Shown: in pieces, positions 23,925-36,009 of the stretch
Layout: each line of letters begins with the position of its first letter
Position numbering within the stretch: position 1 is the first letter of the stretch
Assembly: GCA_013339765.2 (NCBI GenBank)
Contig: CM023451.1
Coordinates: 150,591,623 to 150,655,622 of the forward strand
From: Haemaphysalis longicornis
Taxonomy: Eukaryota > Arthropoda > Arachnida > Ixodida > Ixodidae
DNA length: 64,000 nt
Reading direction: 5' to 3'
Program-made: the position numbers and the translations under genes
Notes under the pieces: model-generated
Told to the model about the DNA's origin: nothing
Databases searched by the model: none
The model's input: the letters and a program-made list of their open reading frames with translations, nothing else

Positions 23925-24235
23925 CCCCCACTATACCCTCTTCCACTATGTCTACCCATTCTAGTATTACAGTACCTGCAACTTTTGCAACCAGCCAGAC
24001 ACACTGTACCATCTGGTATGGGAATGCCAACAATCTCCATCCCTCACAACCACTCCTTGTCCCACATACGAGCAGCGGGTGGACGGGCTCCAGCGAGGAC
24101 CTCTGGACGCAGATGATATATTGATATACTGATATAATGTACAGGGCACGAGCAGCCAGCAAGGACCAGGGCATCCCGGACGAGCGGCCGGCGCTCTCAC
24201 CATACTGCACCATTGAGCTCGACATTAACGATGTT

Positions 24236-24238
<3 letters not shown>
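23925..24238 (+). mobile_element. LINE 3' end (family C), badly decayed
   Basis: The plus strand shows remains of the family C ending: a CNxCNQPDTLYHLVWECQ-like segment (CNFCNQPDTLYHLVW across shifts at about 23975-24025), PTYEQR at about 24061, then ARAASKDQGIPDE at 24145-24183. The ARAxxSxGIPD ending matches the copies at 20040 and 36790. TTTATT is followed at once by (TC)n. Confidence 0.65.
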
Positions 24239-24307
<69 letters not shown>

Positions 24308-24334
24308 CACACACACACACACACACACGCACAC
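24239..24334. repeat. Compound (TC)n-(AC)n microsatellite at a LINE 3' end
   Basis: About 33 TC units (24239-24304) then about 13 AC units. The array starts right after the family C LINE ending and its TTTATT. Confidence 0.95.
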
Positions 24335-24339
24335 TCTGC

Positions 24340-26005
24340 GAGGGTTAAACTAATGGGGCATTTTTTGCCTTTTTGTCCTTCTCTAAACCCTGCTGGGTTT
24401 CTTCTTCCCCGATGTTTAGCTTCTGTCTGCGTGTTAGACACATTTGCTGCATCGGTCGGATATCCGGATAATTGGGTTTCGGTCGTTCATTTCGTCGTCT
24501 CTCCAGCTGAGATTTCTTCGTGCGGTTTCCTGAAATCGTACCGGTGATCCCCGGTGGCTTAGGTGTGACACTGCTATTCTTTGCTTTCTGGCACCCGTGC
24601 TTGTTTTATCTAACCGTTTTCGTACTCATTTTCTCCTCCGGGTTTCGCTTTCTTTGCTTTTCTTTTCTAGGTTAGTTCATCCCTTTACATCTGCCGGTCC
24701 ACTCCCCATCTCCCACCCTCTACGAACGAATCGCTACTTGCTTCGCCTTTTATTCGGACGTGATACGACTGTTTTGTTACGAGACTTTTTCTGCTTGGGG
24801 GTGCGTTTTTTCTGTAGTTGGCGAACATTATTATTTATCACGCTCCTTTATTCCGTCATTCTATTTCGCGCGCTATTTTTATTTGCTCTCACTCATGCAT
24901 GAAACCCGTGAACGGAATCGCGGAGAGAACCCTAATGGCCGGGGATAAACGTTTAAAAACGCTCGTTTAAAAACACAATTGTTCTTCGCGACCGAAGTAG
25001 CCAGAAGGGGTTTACCGGGAGGAAAAAAATAATGTTTGCAATTTTAGATTACCTGTCTTGAACAACTTGAAGGTAAGAAACAACGAGAAGCAAAGAATGA
25101 GGTATTCATTAAAAAGAAAATTTTTTTCGCTGATGCTAGAAGCACTTCACACGTAGTAAGCCTAAATAGTTTATGCTTACGGAATAATTTGGCACCAAGA
25201 AACGGTGTAGTATGCTTTCGTGTACGTTTTTATAGTGATACCTTTTAAAATCTTTTGTAAGCGTACGCATCACTACCATTTTATAGGCGCAAGTGTTTCG
25301 GCTCTAGAAGCGGCCCTTCTGAGTCAAAGTGCCCACGTGGAAAAGCACTCTTCCTAGCGAAGACAGAAATAAACGTTGCCAGCGTTTTTACCCGTCCTTT
25401 CTGGGCTCGCATTTGAGAGTTTCTCATAGTACATACGCCATTTATGTTTTATTTTAAAAAGTACTTACACAGGGCGCCACTAGATTATTTGTAATTAGAA
25501 GAGGCGTAGTTTTAAAATAGACGGAACGGAAGCGGTAGGTGGCTTGTGGATTCAGAAAACTAAACGTTGTTTTGAAAAGTCACTGCACATGTTTAATTAA
25601 TGGATAACTTCTCAGCTCTGCCAGTCTCCCGCGTTTCACTCAAATGTGTCCCATGTTCCTTCTGTGTTAAAATACACTGACGTATGTGAACCTATTAAGC
25701 GATCCTGTAGCATGAGAGATATGTTTATATATACCGCTCGTTCGTAGGTAATTGTGTTGCAGGTATAATTTTAATTCGAAGCATTCTTTGCCGAGGACCC
25801 CCCCAAGCCAGGACCGTGTTATGCCCTGAATTTCTAAAAAAAATACATATTTAGCGGAAGTAACACGTGTAATCATTATAATAGCGTAAATTAAGGTACT
25901 GGGTCAGACAGAATTTGGTAGTGTGCACATATGTTTAATCTGTTACCAATCAAACCAATCCTCGCATACTTTGCCAAGAAGCGCAGGCGAGCACTGCTGG
26001 CTGGC
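24340..26005. other. Unassigned stretch
   Basis: No gene recognised. 24600-24900 is pyrimidine-rich, and its Leu/Phe/Ser open frames carry no domain. Confidence 0.35.
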
Positions 26006-26009
26006 ATTA

Positions 26010-26232
26010 TTAACGCTTTTGTTTGTTTGTTTTTTGGTTGGTTGGTTGGTTTGCTTCTTCGTTCATTGGTTCATTGCTTCGTTCGTTCGTTTGTTCCTTC
26101 ATTCATTCGTTCGTTCGTTCGTTGGTTTGTTCGTTTGTTCGTTTGTTCATTCGTTGTTCGTTCGTTCGTCCGTTCTTTCGTTTGTTCGTCCTTTCGTTCG
26201 TTTGTTCGTTCGCCTTTTTTCATTTGTTTGTT
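26010..26232. repeat. Degenerate (GTTC)n/(GTTT)n tetranucleotide array
   Basis: GTTC, GTTT, GTTG and ATTC units over about 220 bases. Three overlapping frames read Phe-Val-Arg-Ser repeats that look hydrophobic but come only from the repeat. Confidence 0.9.
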
Positions 26233-26291
26233 TTATTTTGCATGTCGGGCATGCATGGTGTAAAATGTGCTGTTGGGCTAGATGGTGCGTT

Positions 26292-26430
26292 ATGAATTAC
26301 GAAAATTACGCTGAATAGACAAACAGAGGAAGAAAGACAAACAATGCGCAACTCACAACTATGTTGTGAGTTGCGCATTGTTTGTCTTTCTTCCTCTGTT
26401 TGTCTATTCAGCGTAATTTTCGTAATTCAT
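26292..26430. mobile_element. Perfect long palindrome (68-bp arms, 3-nt loop), probable foldback MITE
   Basis: Positions 26292-26359 are exactly the reverse complement of 26363-26430, with TAT between them. The outer ends are ATGAATTACGAAAATTACGC. The arms contain AGACAAACAGAGGAAGAAAG. No open frame of interest and no clear target duplication are present. The alternatives are a miniature foldback element or an assembly or template-switch artefact. Confidence 0.8.
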
Positions 26431-26439
26431 GCAAGGTGT

Positions 26440-29400
26440 ATATGTATGTTTGTATTCATTTGTAATTCTTACTATTTTCCCCAGTTTGCATTGGTACACT
26501 GATATCTTTCTGTGAAACGTAATCTAAGTTTCTGGTGGAGTTTTTAATACCCAAAAGCGGGAAATATTTGAAGGCCCGTCACGAATAAAAGAATGAGAAA
26601 ACACGAAATAAAGAAACAAATAAATAGCATTGCATATAAATCTCGGCACCCATGCCAACAGGTTGTAGAGCCAGGCTCTACCGATTCTCCTAAACACTGG
26701 TTCCTTCTCATGCGTGACACGACATCCCTGTGCCTTAAGAGAGACGTCTTGTTCAGTCACGTTCGCTGCACATCGTAAATGGCTCACCACGCCGCCAATA
26801 GGGCTCCTCGATCATGGCTGTCTAGACGTGGTCTGGACGATGAGGCTCCAAGGACGGGTGGTTATTGACGCATAACCTCGACTGGGAACTACGGTTTAAG
26901 AGCTGAGGCGAGACTGACCTTAAAGCGAAATATTCCGCCATGAGAATGAGCAAACGAAATGATTAGCGGATACGCTTCGCAAGGAAAAGGGTATGTCCTT
27001 ACGTCAGTGTATGATTTTCAATTGTTTTGCTCCTGAAATACTAGTGTATTCAGAAAGTAACAACTCCTTATGTTATAGTCTTTCCATTTTAGACAATTGG
27101 ATCATTAGTTACTCAAAGGATAGGAAAGAGACAGAAAACTAGAACGTTCTGCTGAGTTTTGAGGGGTTCAAAACAGCACAAAGCTTAGCTTGCGACGCCC
27201 AGTGTACGTAAAGAGGAGAATGGTTAGAAAGAACACCTGAAAAAAACATTACGCCGTTTTCTTAAGCATCTTACACAAAATAGGCATACGACACATTGTG
27301 GAATAAGACATTCTGAAAGAAAAATACACCCTTTTTTCGGCCCTAAAACGTTTGAGAAAAAATAAACATGCAAAAAACGGAAGACTAGGAGGATGGGCTG
27401 ATCGAAACTCCAACTGGCAATGCGAATGCCCTTTAATACTTCGCAAGTCGCCCCATTTTTAACAACTATGAACCAAGATGCAGCCGGTCCCACTTATAAG
27501 TAAAGAAAAAAGGGTAAAAAAGTATATAGATATATATTTGCGCAAAATACACAGAAAAACTTCAATACATTGTGCCTAACTTTTATAAAACTCATTTAGG
27601 GTGAAGTGCAGCTTAGAGGAATATTGCTATGAGTTTACATATTTTGTATTCGTTTATAAGGTGATTTCGTTTTTTTACAGTTTACGAAATTACGCGTATT
27701 TTTTACGCTATTCTGCTTTTAGCGCGGACATGACCGATGTCAGATCGTTAAAAAAAGGGTAATAATGCTGCGCTGAATTAGGCTGTCAGACATGAAAACA
27801 AACCTTCGCACCTCGAAGCGAAGGCTGCACTTATCCGTTCAGGTTTTTTTTTTCTCTCGCGAGAGCAAAGTGCTGTCGCGTTCATTTATGGTAATGGCGA
27901 GGGCATGTTGTTCGGTCGTGTGTGCAGTAACGGCCCACTGGCCACGCTCAGCATAGGCGGTGGCCTTCGCCGGAGATCTTAAGTGTTTCTGCTTCCTCGT
28001 CGAGAACTACCTCGCCGGAAAGTGACTGGATAACAATTTTATGGAAGATTTTACACTTTAGACGATGGGAGACCAGACGAGAGCTATTATTATTATACTA
28101 GATTCTTCTCTGGGCCCCGCCATCAGTCGTTAGCACGTCATGTATTCATGAGTTGGAACACTATGCGAGCTGCCCTCGTTCCGCAGGATACATTACTAGG
28201 CTGTTGTTGTTGATGATTATGATGACTATGAAGACTACGATTAGGATGATGATGAAGGTAAGTGGTGTTGATGTACAATAAATGCCTAAAAAGTTCTTTG
28301 GTTCATTCATTCTTCATGTACTGTTTGTTTGCAAAATACTGCAAACTATTTAGGGTACAGGCAGGAAATTTGCAACATGTTCATCACCATCAACCAATAC
28401 TCGTGTTCCACGCATAAAAGGCTGAAAAAAGAACCCCCTCTAGACGCCGGGGAAGCAGACTAAAAGCGCTTCAAAACTCGGAGATGGCGACGGGGGTGTG
28501 TGTTGGACTCACATTCTGTAGAAAAAAAGGGTTCAAATCCTATACCCCGCTAATTTTTTGCTTTGCTTTGATTTTATTCTGTTTGCATTTCCGGGCAACT
28601 TTTGAAGCATCTTTAGGTCATGCCGACGCCGAAAAGCGCACTTACTCCTCTTTGGGCATTAAATCGTTTTGCATTAGAAATGAACTTCATGTATTTTCCA
28701 AGCCACTGCGCACGCTTAGAAGACGGCTCATCCTGAGGTTGTTCCGCGGAAGCTATGGGTCGTGTTTTGCGTTATGAAAAACCCGTTTCAAAGTTCCTGA
28801 AAAAAAAAAACAAATGGTGTCACGAAGCCTTTTTTGATGGCTTGATATCGTAAACCCAAACTGAATGCCCTCCAAACAAAAGTTCTTTTTCGAGCTCCCG
28901 AGTTAAAGCGTCCAAGAAAAAAATGGCGCCATAACCCTGTATAAACAGACAATTGTCAAGAAAAAGTTTCAGACTGTTTTGAAAGAAGAAAACGCCTCTC
29001 GTCAAATTTTTCGTCTTCTTACCACTCCACCCCTTTGCTGCAATTTTTCATTCGGTTGTTTTCAATAGCCCGAAGCGCTGTCAGGCGCCCTGTCAAAAGC
29101 TTCTCTTGTAAATCTACTGCCATGTATTAGGATTTATTGAGGTGTGCTTTCTCATGTGCCGTGTCAGACCGTACCGATTTTTGCTTTTATCAACGCTGAA
29201 GTTCGACGCCCTAGATCTGTCAGCCCGATGACATTCTTTCATTTTGTTTACAAAGAAACCCACACTCCATTGCAAAAGCCGGAGTTCCGGCTGCAGTCAG
29301 CCTCGAAAGAAAGCAGAGCTCTCAGGCATAAAGCTGTTGGCCCTTTGTGCGGAGAAAGGGGAAAGCACCCACGCACAGGATAAAACATGCGAAAATAAGA

Positions 29401-30010
29401 ACGAATAGAAAGTCTGACGCTTCAATAATATACTGACAAAGAAAACAAACTAGAGAATCCGCGTAACAAAACGAAAGCATAATTACCCTGCTAGTGGGCT
29501 AACCTGAGGTCCTGCGCCAGCGTTGTACAGCGTCAGGCTGTTAAGACATTATTTGGGTCTGGTGTTCGTACAGCAACTGTTTATTGATTTTTATTGATAA
29601 AGCACCCGAGATCTGCATTTAGGCACGTCGCCTAACTGATTTCAGTTTTCTGTAGAGGGCAACTTGGTTGCAGCTAAATAAAATTGTCGTTTTCACAAGA
29701 CGTGTTACCACGTACCCTCCCTGCCCACTTTGTGCAATTTGCTGTGCCACAAGAATTTTTAAAGCTGAAATTGCATCAGCATGAACGGAGTTATGACGCA
29801 TAAAAAGAGTTTATCCTTATGCACACTTTCATCCTTGTCTCATAAGATGTTTTGCGAGCAGTGGTACTTATCGCCGCAGCGGCTGAAATGGTGCAAGGCC
29901 TAGCGGTGCATAATATCAACTTGCTGATCGGCAATGGTACCTTCGTACACATGCTCTCCCCACGACTGGGTAGGTAGTGTGGCAGTGACATCTGACCAAT
30001 ATGTCGGGCT
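26440..30010. other. Unassigned AT-rich stretch of about 3.5 kb
   Basis: No supported gene. At 28485-28540 there is a weak tRNA-like pair of Pol III boxes (TGGCGACGGGG, then an exact B box GGTTCAAATCC), possibly a SINE relic. Confidence 0.35.
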
Positions 30011-30036
30011 AGTCGCAAACGCTATTTAGTCCTTTT

Positions 30037-30052
30037 AGGTGCGAAGCACCTT
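30037..30052. repeat. Short hairpin AGGTGCGAAGCACCTT
   Basis: GGTGC-GAA-GCACC can fold into a 5-bp stem with a 3-nt loop. It resembles the hairpins at 30821, 31314 and 51968 and is likely an end motif of one repeat family. Confidence 0.4.
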
Positions 30053-30125
30053 AGGACCTCGCAATGTTCGTAATCCGTGCGTTCTCCGGCGTGCGCGTGC
30101 GAGCTGCGCATGCGCGAGGAGCATC

Positions 30126-30231
30126 GAATTGGATTGGATTGGATTTGAATTGGATTGGATTGGATTAGATTGAAATGAATTTTATTGAATTGGAATAAAT
30201 TGAATTGTATTGTATTGGATTGGATTGAAAT
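30126..30231. repeat. Degenerate (ATTGG)n pentamer array
   Basis: ATTGG units with GAATT, TATTG and ATTGA variants. Confidence 0.85.
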
Positions 30232-30820
30232 TCGTTTTAGCAGCAGTAAGCACTCTCACGGGTGATTTACGGTAAGAACGATCCCCAGTGCTTCGCCCGC
30301 TCGTCATTATGCACTTCGTGGCAAGATGCGTGAATTTTTTTTTTTGATGCGACTCACGACTGGCCTTTTCTCCTCTCTGAATTGTCTCTCTATCTCAGTC
30401 TTCCTTATATGGTGATGTGCAAAGGAAGCGCGAATGATCTCCCAACCCTTAGTCCCCTCAAAGCAATCGCACTGCCTTCCTCTTGTTATCAGGGGACGCA
30501 TACGCCTTGAATTTAAGCATGTAAGCTCAGCCGGATGAAAGGGGAAAGAAAACAAGAAAACCGGGTCCTCTCCACTAACTTGAAACCTGTGGAGAGGCGA
30601 AACGTACAGTATATCTCTATTAAAAGATTCTGAATCTCTCTCTTGAAACACGGCGCGCGCTGATATACGCGACATCCCAGTTACGAACACGGCGGGGAAG
30701 TGAAATTCAAAACGGAGAAGTGCAAATTTAATAGTTAAAGCGAGTGCGCAGCCAAATAGAAACAAGTGAGCAAGCGCGAACGAAAAAAAATTACCCGCAC
30801 CTCCCCGAGGGGGATCGTGA

Positions 30821-31328
30821 GGATGCAGAGCATCTTTGTTGCTATACCGGCGTTAATTGCGTTGTTAATTACGGTATTACGGTGTTGGGTGTTGTTTACG
30901 TTTGTTATTCCGTATTAATTGCGAATGGTTACCATCATCATCACCATTGCTTGAGTACTTTGAATGTATGAGACTAAGAGTGCGCCTAAGAGAGCGCCTA
31001 AGAGAGCGACTAAGAGAGCGCGCACCCGGAGGGAGAAGCGCGCCAACCCGAAGACGACGCGAAGAGGAGGAGGGGAGAGGAGGTGCGAGCGCGCGCTAGC
31101 AGCTGGAGTGGAGAGGAGGATGAGAGAGGGCGCGCATGCGCGCTTATCACAGCTGGTGGGGGTGGAGCCGCGGAGGGAGGAGCGCGACAGCGCACAGATG
31201 GCGTGGAGAGGAGGAGGGGAGAGGAGGGTACGAGCGCGCGTTATCGCACAGCTGGCGTGAAGAGGAGCGGTGCGGACGGACGCACGTTCGACGCATGACA
31301 GGCCCCCGCTATAAGATGCTCTGCATCT
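30821..31328. mobile_element. Hairpin-bounded GC-rich repeat block
   Basis: The left boundary is GGATGCAGAGCATCTTT (30821-30837). The right boundary is AGATGCTCTGCATCT (31314-31328), its near reverse complement, and each is also a hairpin on its own. Between them, from about 30985 on, are diverged direct repeats built on GGAGAGGAGG, GAGCGCGCG and CACAGCTGG. Overlapping frames in both directions are Arg/Ala/Ser-rich only because of this composition. The right end continues TAAAACGA, as does the hairpin at 51968. I infer an interspersed element with hairpin ends, of unknown class. Confidence 0.5.
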
Positions 31329-31329
31329 A

Positions 31330-32408
31330 AAACGAGTATCCCGGTAAGTTCTTCTGGTGCGCGTTTTCACCGATGGAGATAAAACGTTCTAGCGCGATGC
31401 TTCGGAAAACGATTGTCCCGGTGTTTTAGAACAGAGACCACATAATAATACGACGACCAAAGATGATGACGACATGAGACGCCGACAGGCCGAGCCACTA
31501 AGGTGATTCACCCCTGATAAAAAAAAAACATCAATCGCTGGAAAAACAAGAGAAATATGGCCACCGTAAACGTAGGTAGCAAAAAAACATCGCAACACCG
31601 GATTCACTCCCAAGGCGTTTCTGACTCACATTTGAAGTGGTCAGCGATCCCTGGGCTAGAGAATGACACTTTTACAGCTCGGCAAACACCTCACGCAGCT
31701 CGACTGAAAAGATATTAGAAATAGAGGAGGAAGGGAGGTGGGGGGGGAGGCGTTAGACCATGCCAGTGAATGCCCAGGACATAACCACTTACCTTCTGCG
31801 GCGTCTAAAACACTGAATGTTACAGAACTTGGGGCTTCTTCTCCCACTTGCCGCCCAAACTGTTCTACATCTCTTATTTCCTTGCAGATACTTCTGTCTC
31901 TTCCCTCTGTCCCTTTCCCTCTTCCCCCTCCGTTCCTTACGCTGGTCTTTGCCGTGGCCGCGAAATCGTTCTTTGGAAGGCCGTACCACTCGCCCAATAT
32001 AGATATTCTTCTCAAGTCCGCTCGCGAGCGTGGTCTTCCGCTCCTCCTATCTGCCCGTCAATAGTAAAATATACGAAACGCAATCAAAACCGCCCTCCCT
32101 TTTCCCCAAAACGCCCGTCTTCGTATTTCCTTGAATTTTCTCACAGTGCGCGCCTTACTCGCAACACACTTGGGCAACGGTATTTTTACCTTCTTTCCCG
32201 GTGGCTGCTTTCTTTTTCATTTTTTCAGAGATAAAATGAGAACCTCAAACAAAAGTGCCTTGAGACAAGCGGCCTCTCTAGAAAAGTCGTCTGAACGGCG
32301 GACTAAAGAATAATTAATCGCCCTTTTTCCGAGAAGTGCCTTCTATCGTTAGACCCCGGGCATGCTCCAATCAGGAGTATTGTGCACAGCAACGTTTCCC
32401 GTCAATTA
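31330..32408. other. Unassigned stretch
   Basis: No recognised gene. Overlapping frames at 31656-32234 on both strands come from a pyrimidine-rich tract near 31880-31940. Confidence 0.35.
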
Positions 32409-32438
32409 GCCACCTCTCTCTCTCTTCTCTCTCTCAGT

Positions 32439-32492
<54 letters not shown>
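32409..32492. repeat. (CT)n microsatellite
   Basis: CT dinucleotides with two short breaks near 32424 and 32437. Confidence 0.95.
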
Positions 32493-32496
<4 letters not shown>

Positions 32497-32499
32497 AGT

Positions 32500-33265
32500 A
32501 TTTTCCACCACTCAAACCATTTTTACTTTTCTAAAAAGAGTACAACTGAAAAAATCAGCAAGAATTTTAGACGGTAAGGTAGCATTTTGTCGGCTTTATA
32601 ACCGGATGCTTGTATGCGCAGCAGGTAAGCGTCGTCACGCAGAAGACTGCCGTTTGCCCTGCGCACAAATTGACCATTAGGGAGTATCGCAATCGTCAGC
32701 CATTGCTTTTCGTGATCTCTCTGTAATACGCTAGTGGGATCGATAATTCCGTGGAGACTGGCTGGGCTTCTTCGAAGTCGGATTCTTCCGGTGCTCGGTT
32801 TGTAGGATAGCGTGTCCGCTTCTGTATTCTCTGGTATCCCAGCGTGTCTCTCTGTGCACAGTATATTGTGTGTATTTATAAGTGAGTGTTCAGGGTGATG
32901 AGTTACCTCACCTTTAGTGTGTGGTGCCTTGCTCTGCCGTTCAGGAAATGTTAACAGACGGCCTCTTGCAAGTCGGAATTATTCTAAGTGGTTTGGTCGG
33001 CCGGTTCGGAAGCCCTCTCCGCTATTAGAGGGACAGCTAGCTCCTCGGCTTCGGTCACGGGGGTGTGACGTAGTGAGCCACTGCTGGTCTCATGGGAGTC
33101 TGATTCAATGACTGCAACCAACTTGCATTTGCCGCCAGGATCAGTGTGGCTGCGCCTACGTGATGCGTATAGTTATTGGCTGAGAACGTGCGTCGAATGA
33201 AGCGTTGGCGTCTTGCTTGATAGAGGTTGGGGTTCATGTTTTTCGTATTGGGGGTAATCCGGAAC
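32500..33265. other. Unassigned stretch
   Basis: No supported gene or repeat before the LINE remnant at 33270. Confidence 0.35.
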
Positions 33266-33269
33266 TGGC

Positions 33270-33470
33270 TCGGGAATGTCCACTGGTTTGGAAATTTATC
33301 TGGCTCGTTTGGTGAAACCCAGCCCCTAGTCCCCACTCAACCTAAGAGCAGTGGGCGGGCCAGCTGACCAGCTCTAAGGTTGTATGCCAGCGCAGGCTGG
33401 TGGTCAGGACCGGGACAGCCAGGGAAGTCCAGGGTTACGTGGACTAGGAGGTCCCTTACCGAGTGGAAAC
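33270..33470 (+). mobile_element. LINE 3' end (family C) remnant
   Basis: The plus strand reads NPAPSPHST, EQWAGQLTSSKVVCQRRLV, then a TAREVQGYVD-like end at about 33415-33450. EQWAxQL followed by RLVxRxxxARxxQG is the shared ending of the copies at 19505, 36487 and 50893. No microsatellite tail is preserved. Confidence 0.55.
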
Positions 33471-33479
33471 CCCAAAATC

Positions 33480-36005
33480 AGCGTTTGCTCGGAAAAAGAG
33501 TTTATGCTCTCCCTCTCGAACAGGAGTTTACTACTCATCGGGGTCTCCATCAGCTCTCTGTCTGTGCCTTGCGTTGGGCTCCTCTAAGTTCGCTAAATTT
33601 GTTGTTGGCTCGTAAGGCTGCTCTTGGTAAAAGCTCATATTCTATCAAGGGATGTTGTATGGTTCCTTGCTCACTATCAAGCTACGTGCCACGCCTCAAT
33701 CTGTCTTTTCTCGCATTGTGACCTTTGGTTTGCGGCTGGTTTTATCACTACTACGACTTGCACCGTTACAGCCTTTAGCAAGCATGGGGTGTTCACCGGT
33801 TAAATTGAGTCCAACAGATCTTCTTCGAAGGAATCTGAGCAGTGGGCAATCTCTCCTGTATGCTTGGGACTTTCTGTTTCGCTTCCTCATCGGGTGGCAC
33901 AGCCCCCCCCCCCCCCCCCCTGCTCTCCTTCTTTCAAATGAAGGGACGATGGACGGCGCAGTGCAGTGCAAATAACCATTGACCGCCTGGCGCTTACAAA
34001 AACTGAGACAAGCAAGAGTAGCACAAGAAACTACCTTATCAGTTGCACGCGAATAACTTCGTAGTGACGTCTACCTTACCATTTCCTCTTATTCTCCGCT
34101 ACACTCGGTGACAACTTAAGATCGGCACCAGAAGTTGCCGCTGTGCCTTATCACCGTAGCCGGATGTTTCTCCGCGCGGCGCAAGTAGGGCGTTACCGGG
34201 AATAATTTGAACATGGCGTGAGCCTTTCCCGTGATTTTTTTGGACTTAATATGCTTTATAAACGAACTCCAGTGACGACAAACAAACTGCGTGAGACAAG
34301 GCAGACGATATCACGCATTCATAGCAAACCCCTTTCAAAACACGCGCGCACTGACGTCACGGGTCGGGCGCTTTGGCGGAGTGATACACTACATGAGGTG
34401 GTGCCGTTCTTTAGTTGTAACCGAGTATAACAGTTTTTTTTTTTTTTGATGCCTTAGCCTTGGCCGAACAGCAATGCGACCCCATTGTTTGCGCTGCCTT
34501 GTCATACGGGCGGGCGTTGAAAGGCGCATATCGTGAGCCCAACACCGGACTGTCACGTGAAATCAGAGAGAGGCCTCTTGGTGCCGACACTTTTGCTTTA
34601 AAGGAGCCATAAAAGTAGTAAATGGGCTTCCATAAAGAATAAACCATGAAGCTCACTTTCCACCCATCCCTACGTACTGCGCCTTCCTTCCCTCGCTAAA
34701 CGCAAAACCATGTTTTAAAAGAACCAAACTATCGCAGACTATATTATTTAAAGATGGATGAGTCGTGGGAACGCGTTTAGGAAAACTACGCAGTCTTCCC
34801 CAGTTTTATTATTGCTGCACGGCAGACGCCGCTTTCTCTGTGGTAGTTCGCGCGCTCCTCAGGGGTCGACCGCCGAATGTAACCTTTAAACTCTATCCCC
34901 CCCGCCTTCCTTTCTTCCCCATGCTGACCGACGCGTCCACCTTGTGTAATAAAGTATTGTTATGTTATTATTGCTGCCACGGACTCAAGCAACCCAATGA
35001 ACGAAATAAGAAACAAGCTAAGTCACTCAGCAGTGGCACAAACAACGCCTACGCCTGATATTGTGCGCCCAGTGTGCTCGACCTGTACGCCCAATGCACT
35101 TTGTTGTGGCGCTTTGGAATGGTGCACCCTCTAATCGATTTACAACCCAGCTGCTTCCCTGGCCGATTCACTTTTCGAACGTGAATTGAACCCGGGACAG
35201 ACGTTGCCAGAGGCGTCATATGCACCAGACAGATGCGAATCGTTACCCCCTTTCTTTAAACTCTTTGGTTTTCCTTTTGGCATGCTCACTGTTATGTCCT
35301 GGACATGGAGGTGTTTCGGGTTTGGATTTTAGGTAGGCGTGGCGGTCGGAACGCGCAGGCCGCATAAAGGCGCATATTGGAATTGAAAGTATAGTTTTTG
35401 GCAGTGATGCGCTGTTACAGTGTTGCCCAAAAAAAGGGCATGAACGATGCGACTTTGCGCCAGAAACAATTTATATTTTCACACAACCGCAGTAACTATT
35501 TAAAAGTAACATGAAATTCTATGCATCGCTTTTTGGTCGCCACCTCATTCTGCGGCACGCCCCGAAAGAGGAAATACAAAAAAAATTACAGTACTTTGGA
35601 GTCTCTTACCAGCCGAACCGCGACTATCCCAGGTTCTACGGACTCTATTCTTGTTTTACCACCTATTTTTTCCTCGGCACGGTTCAAACTTGCCCTGGCT
35701 AAACCCTGGTAAGTGGATGGACAGCGTTCAAGAAACCAGCAATGCCACCAAGGAACGCGACAGTACTGTTGGCATTACCTTGCTCCCCAATAAATCAGCG
35801 CTTTTTGTGGTGCCGGAAATTATTCAGAAATAATGCTTTGGGGTTCATCAAGAAATGCATCACGCATAGTAAAATCTTGCAAGCCCGACTCCTCAAGTAT
35901 TCTTCGTCCTCTTCGATTCGCCATTTTGTTGTGATGGAATGGGGCTGTAAACTATTCCTCTATAACAACACAGTGATTGAGCATCATACGTGAACCTTAT
36001 CGTTC
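33480..36005. other. Unassigned stretch of about 2.5 kb
   Basis: No supported gene. It includes a C18 run at 33903-33920 and a T run at 34435-34448. A minus-strand GGGTTCAATTC (35183-35193) fits a Pol III B box and is preceded on that strand by a GGTGCATATGACGCC segment, so a decayed tRNA-derived SINE is possible there. Confidence 0.35.
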
Positions 36006-36009
36006 ATTA

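Noticed and set aside
25923..26318. Overlapping 90-131 codon frames with hydrophobic Phe-Val-Arg repeats resembling membrane helices
   Set aside because: They come from the degenerate GTTC/GTTT array. Three frames are open at once and all are repetitive.
28485..28540. tRNA-like A and B boxes with partly pairing ends (GGGGTGT...ATACCCC)
   Set aside because: The folded unit is too short for a tRNA and the A box has a mismatch. It is at most a SINE relic.
30500..30560. TTGAATTTAAGCAT followed by a GGAAAGAAAAC stretch, reminiscent of the 5' start of 28S rRNA
   Set aside because: The identical core is only about 13 bases and the surrounding sequence does not align well, so no rRNA relic is claimed. 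Alignment with a tick 28S gene would settle it.
30307..30765. 152-codon minus-strand frame
   Set aside because: No recognisable domain. It ends in a Lys/Asn-rich artefact of a poly-T run.
30915..31370. Overlapping Arg/Ala/Ser-rich frames of up to 151 codons on both strands
   Set aside because: They arise from the GC-rich GGAGAGGAGG / GAGCGCGCG repeats.
35168..35240. Minus-strand B-box match with a possible tRNA-like context
   Set aside because: No convincing A box or stem, so it was not listed as an RNA gene.
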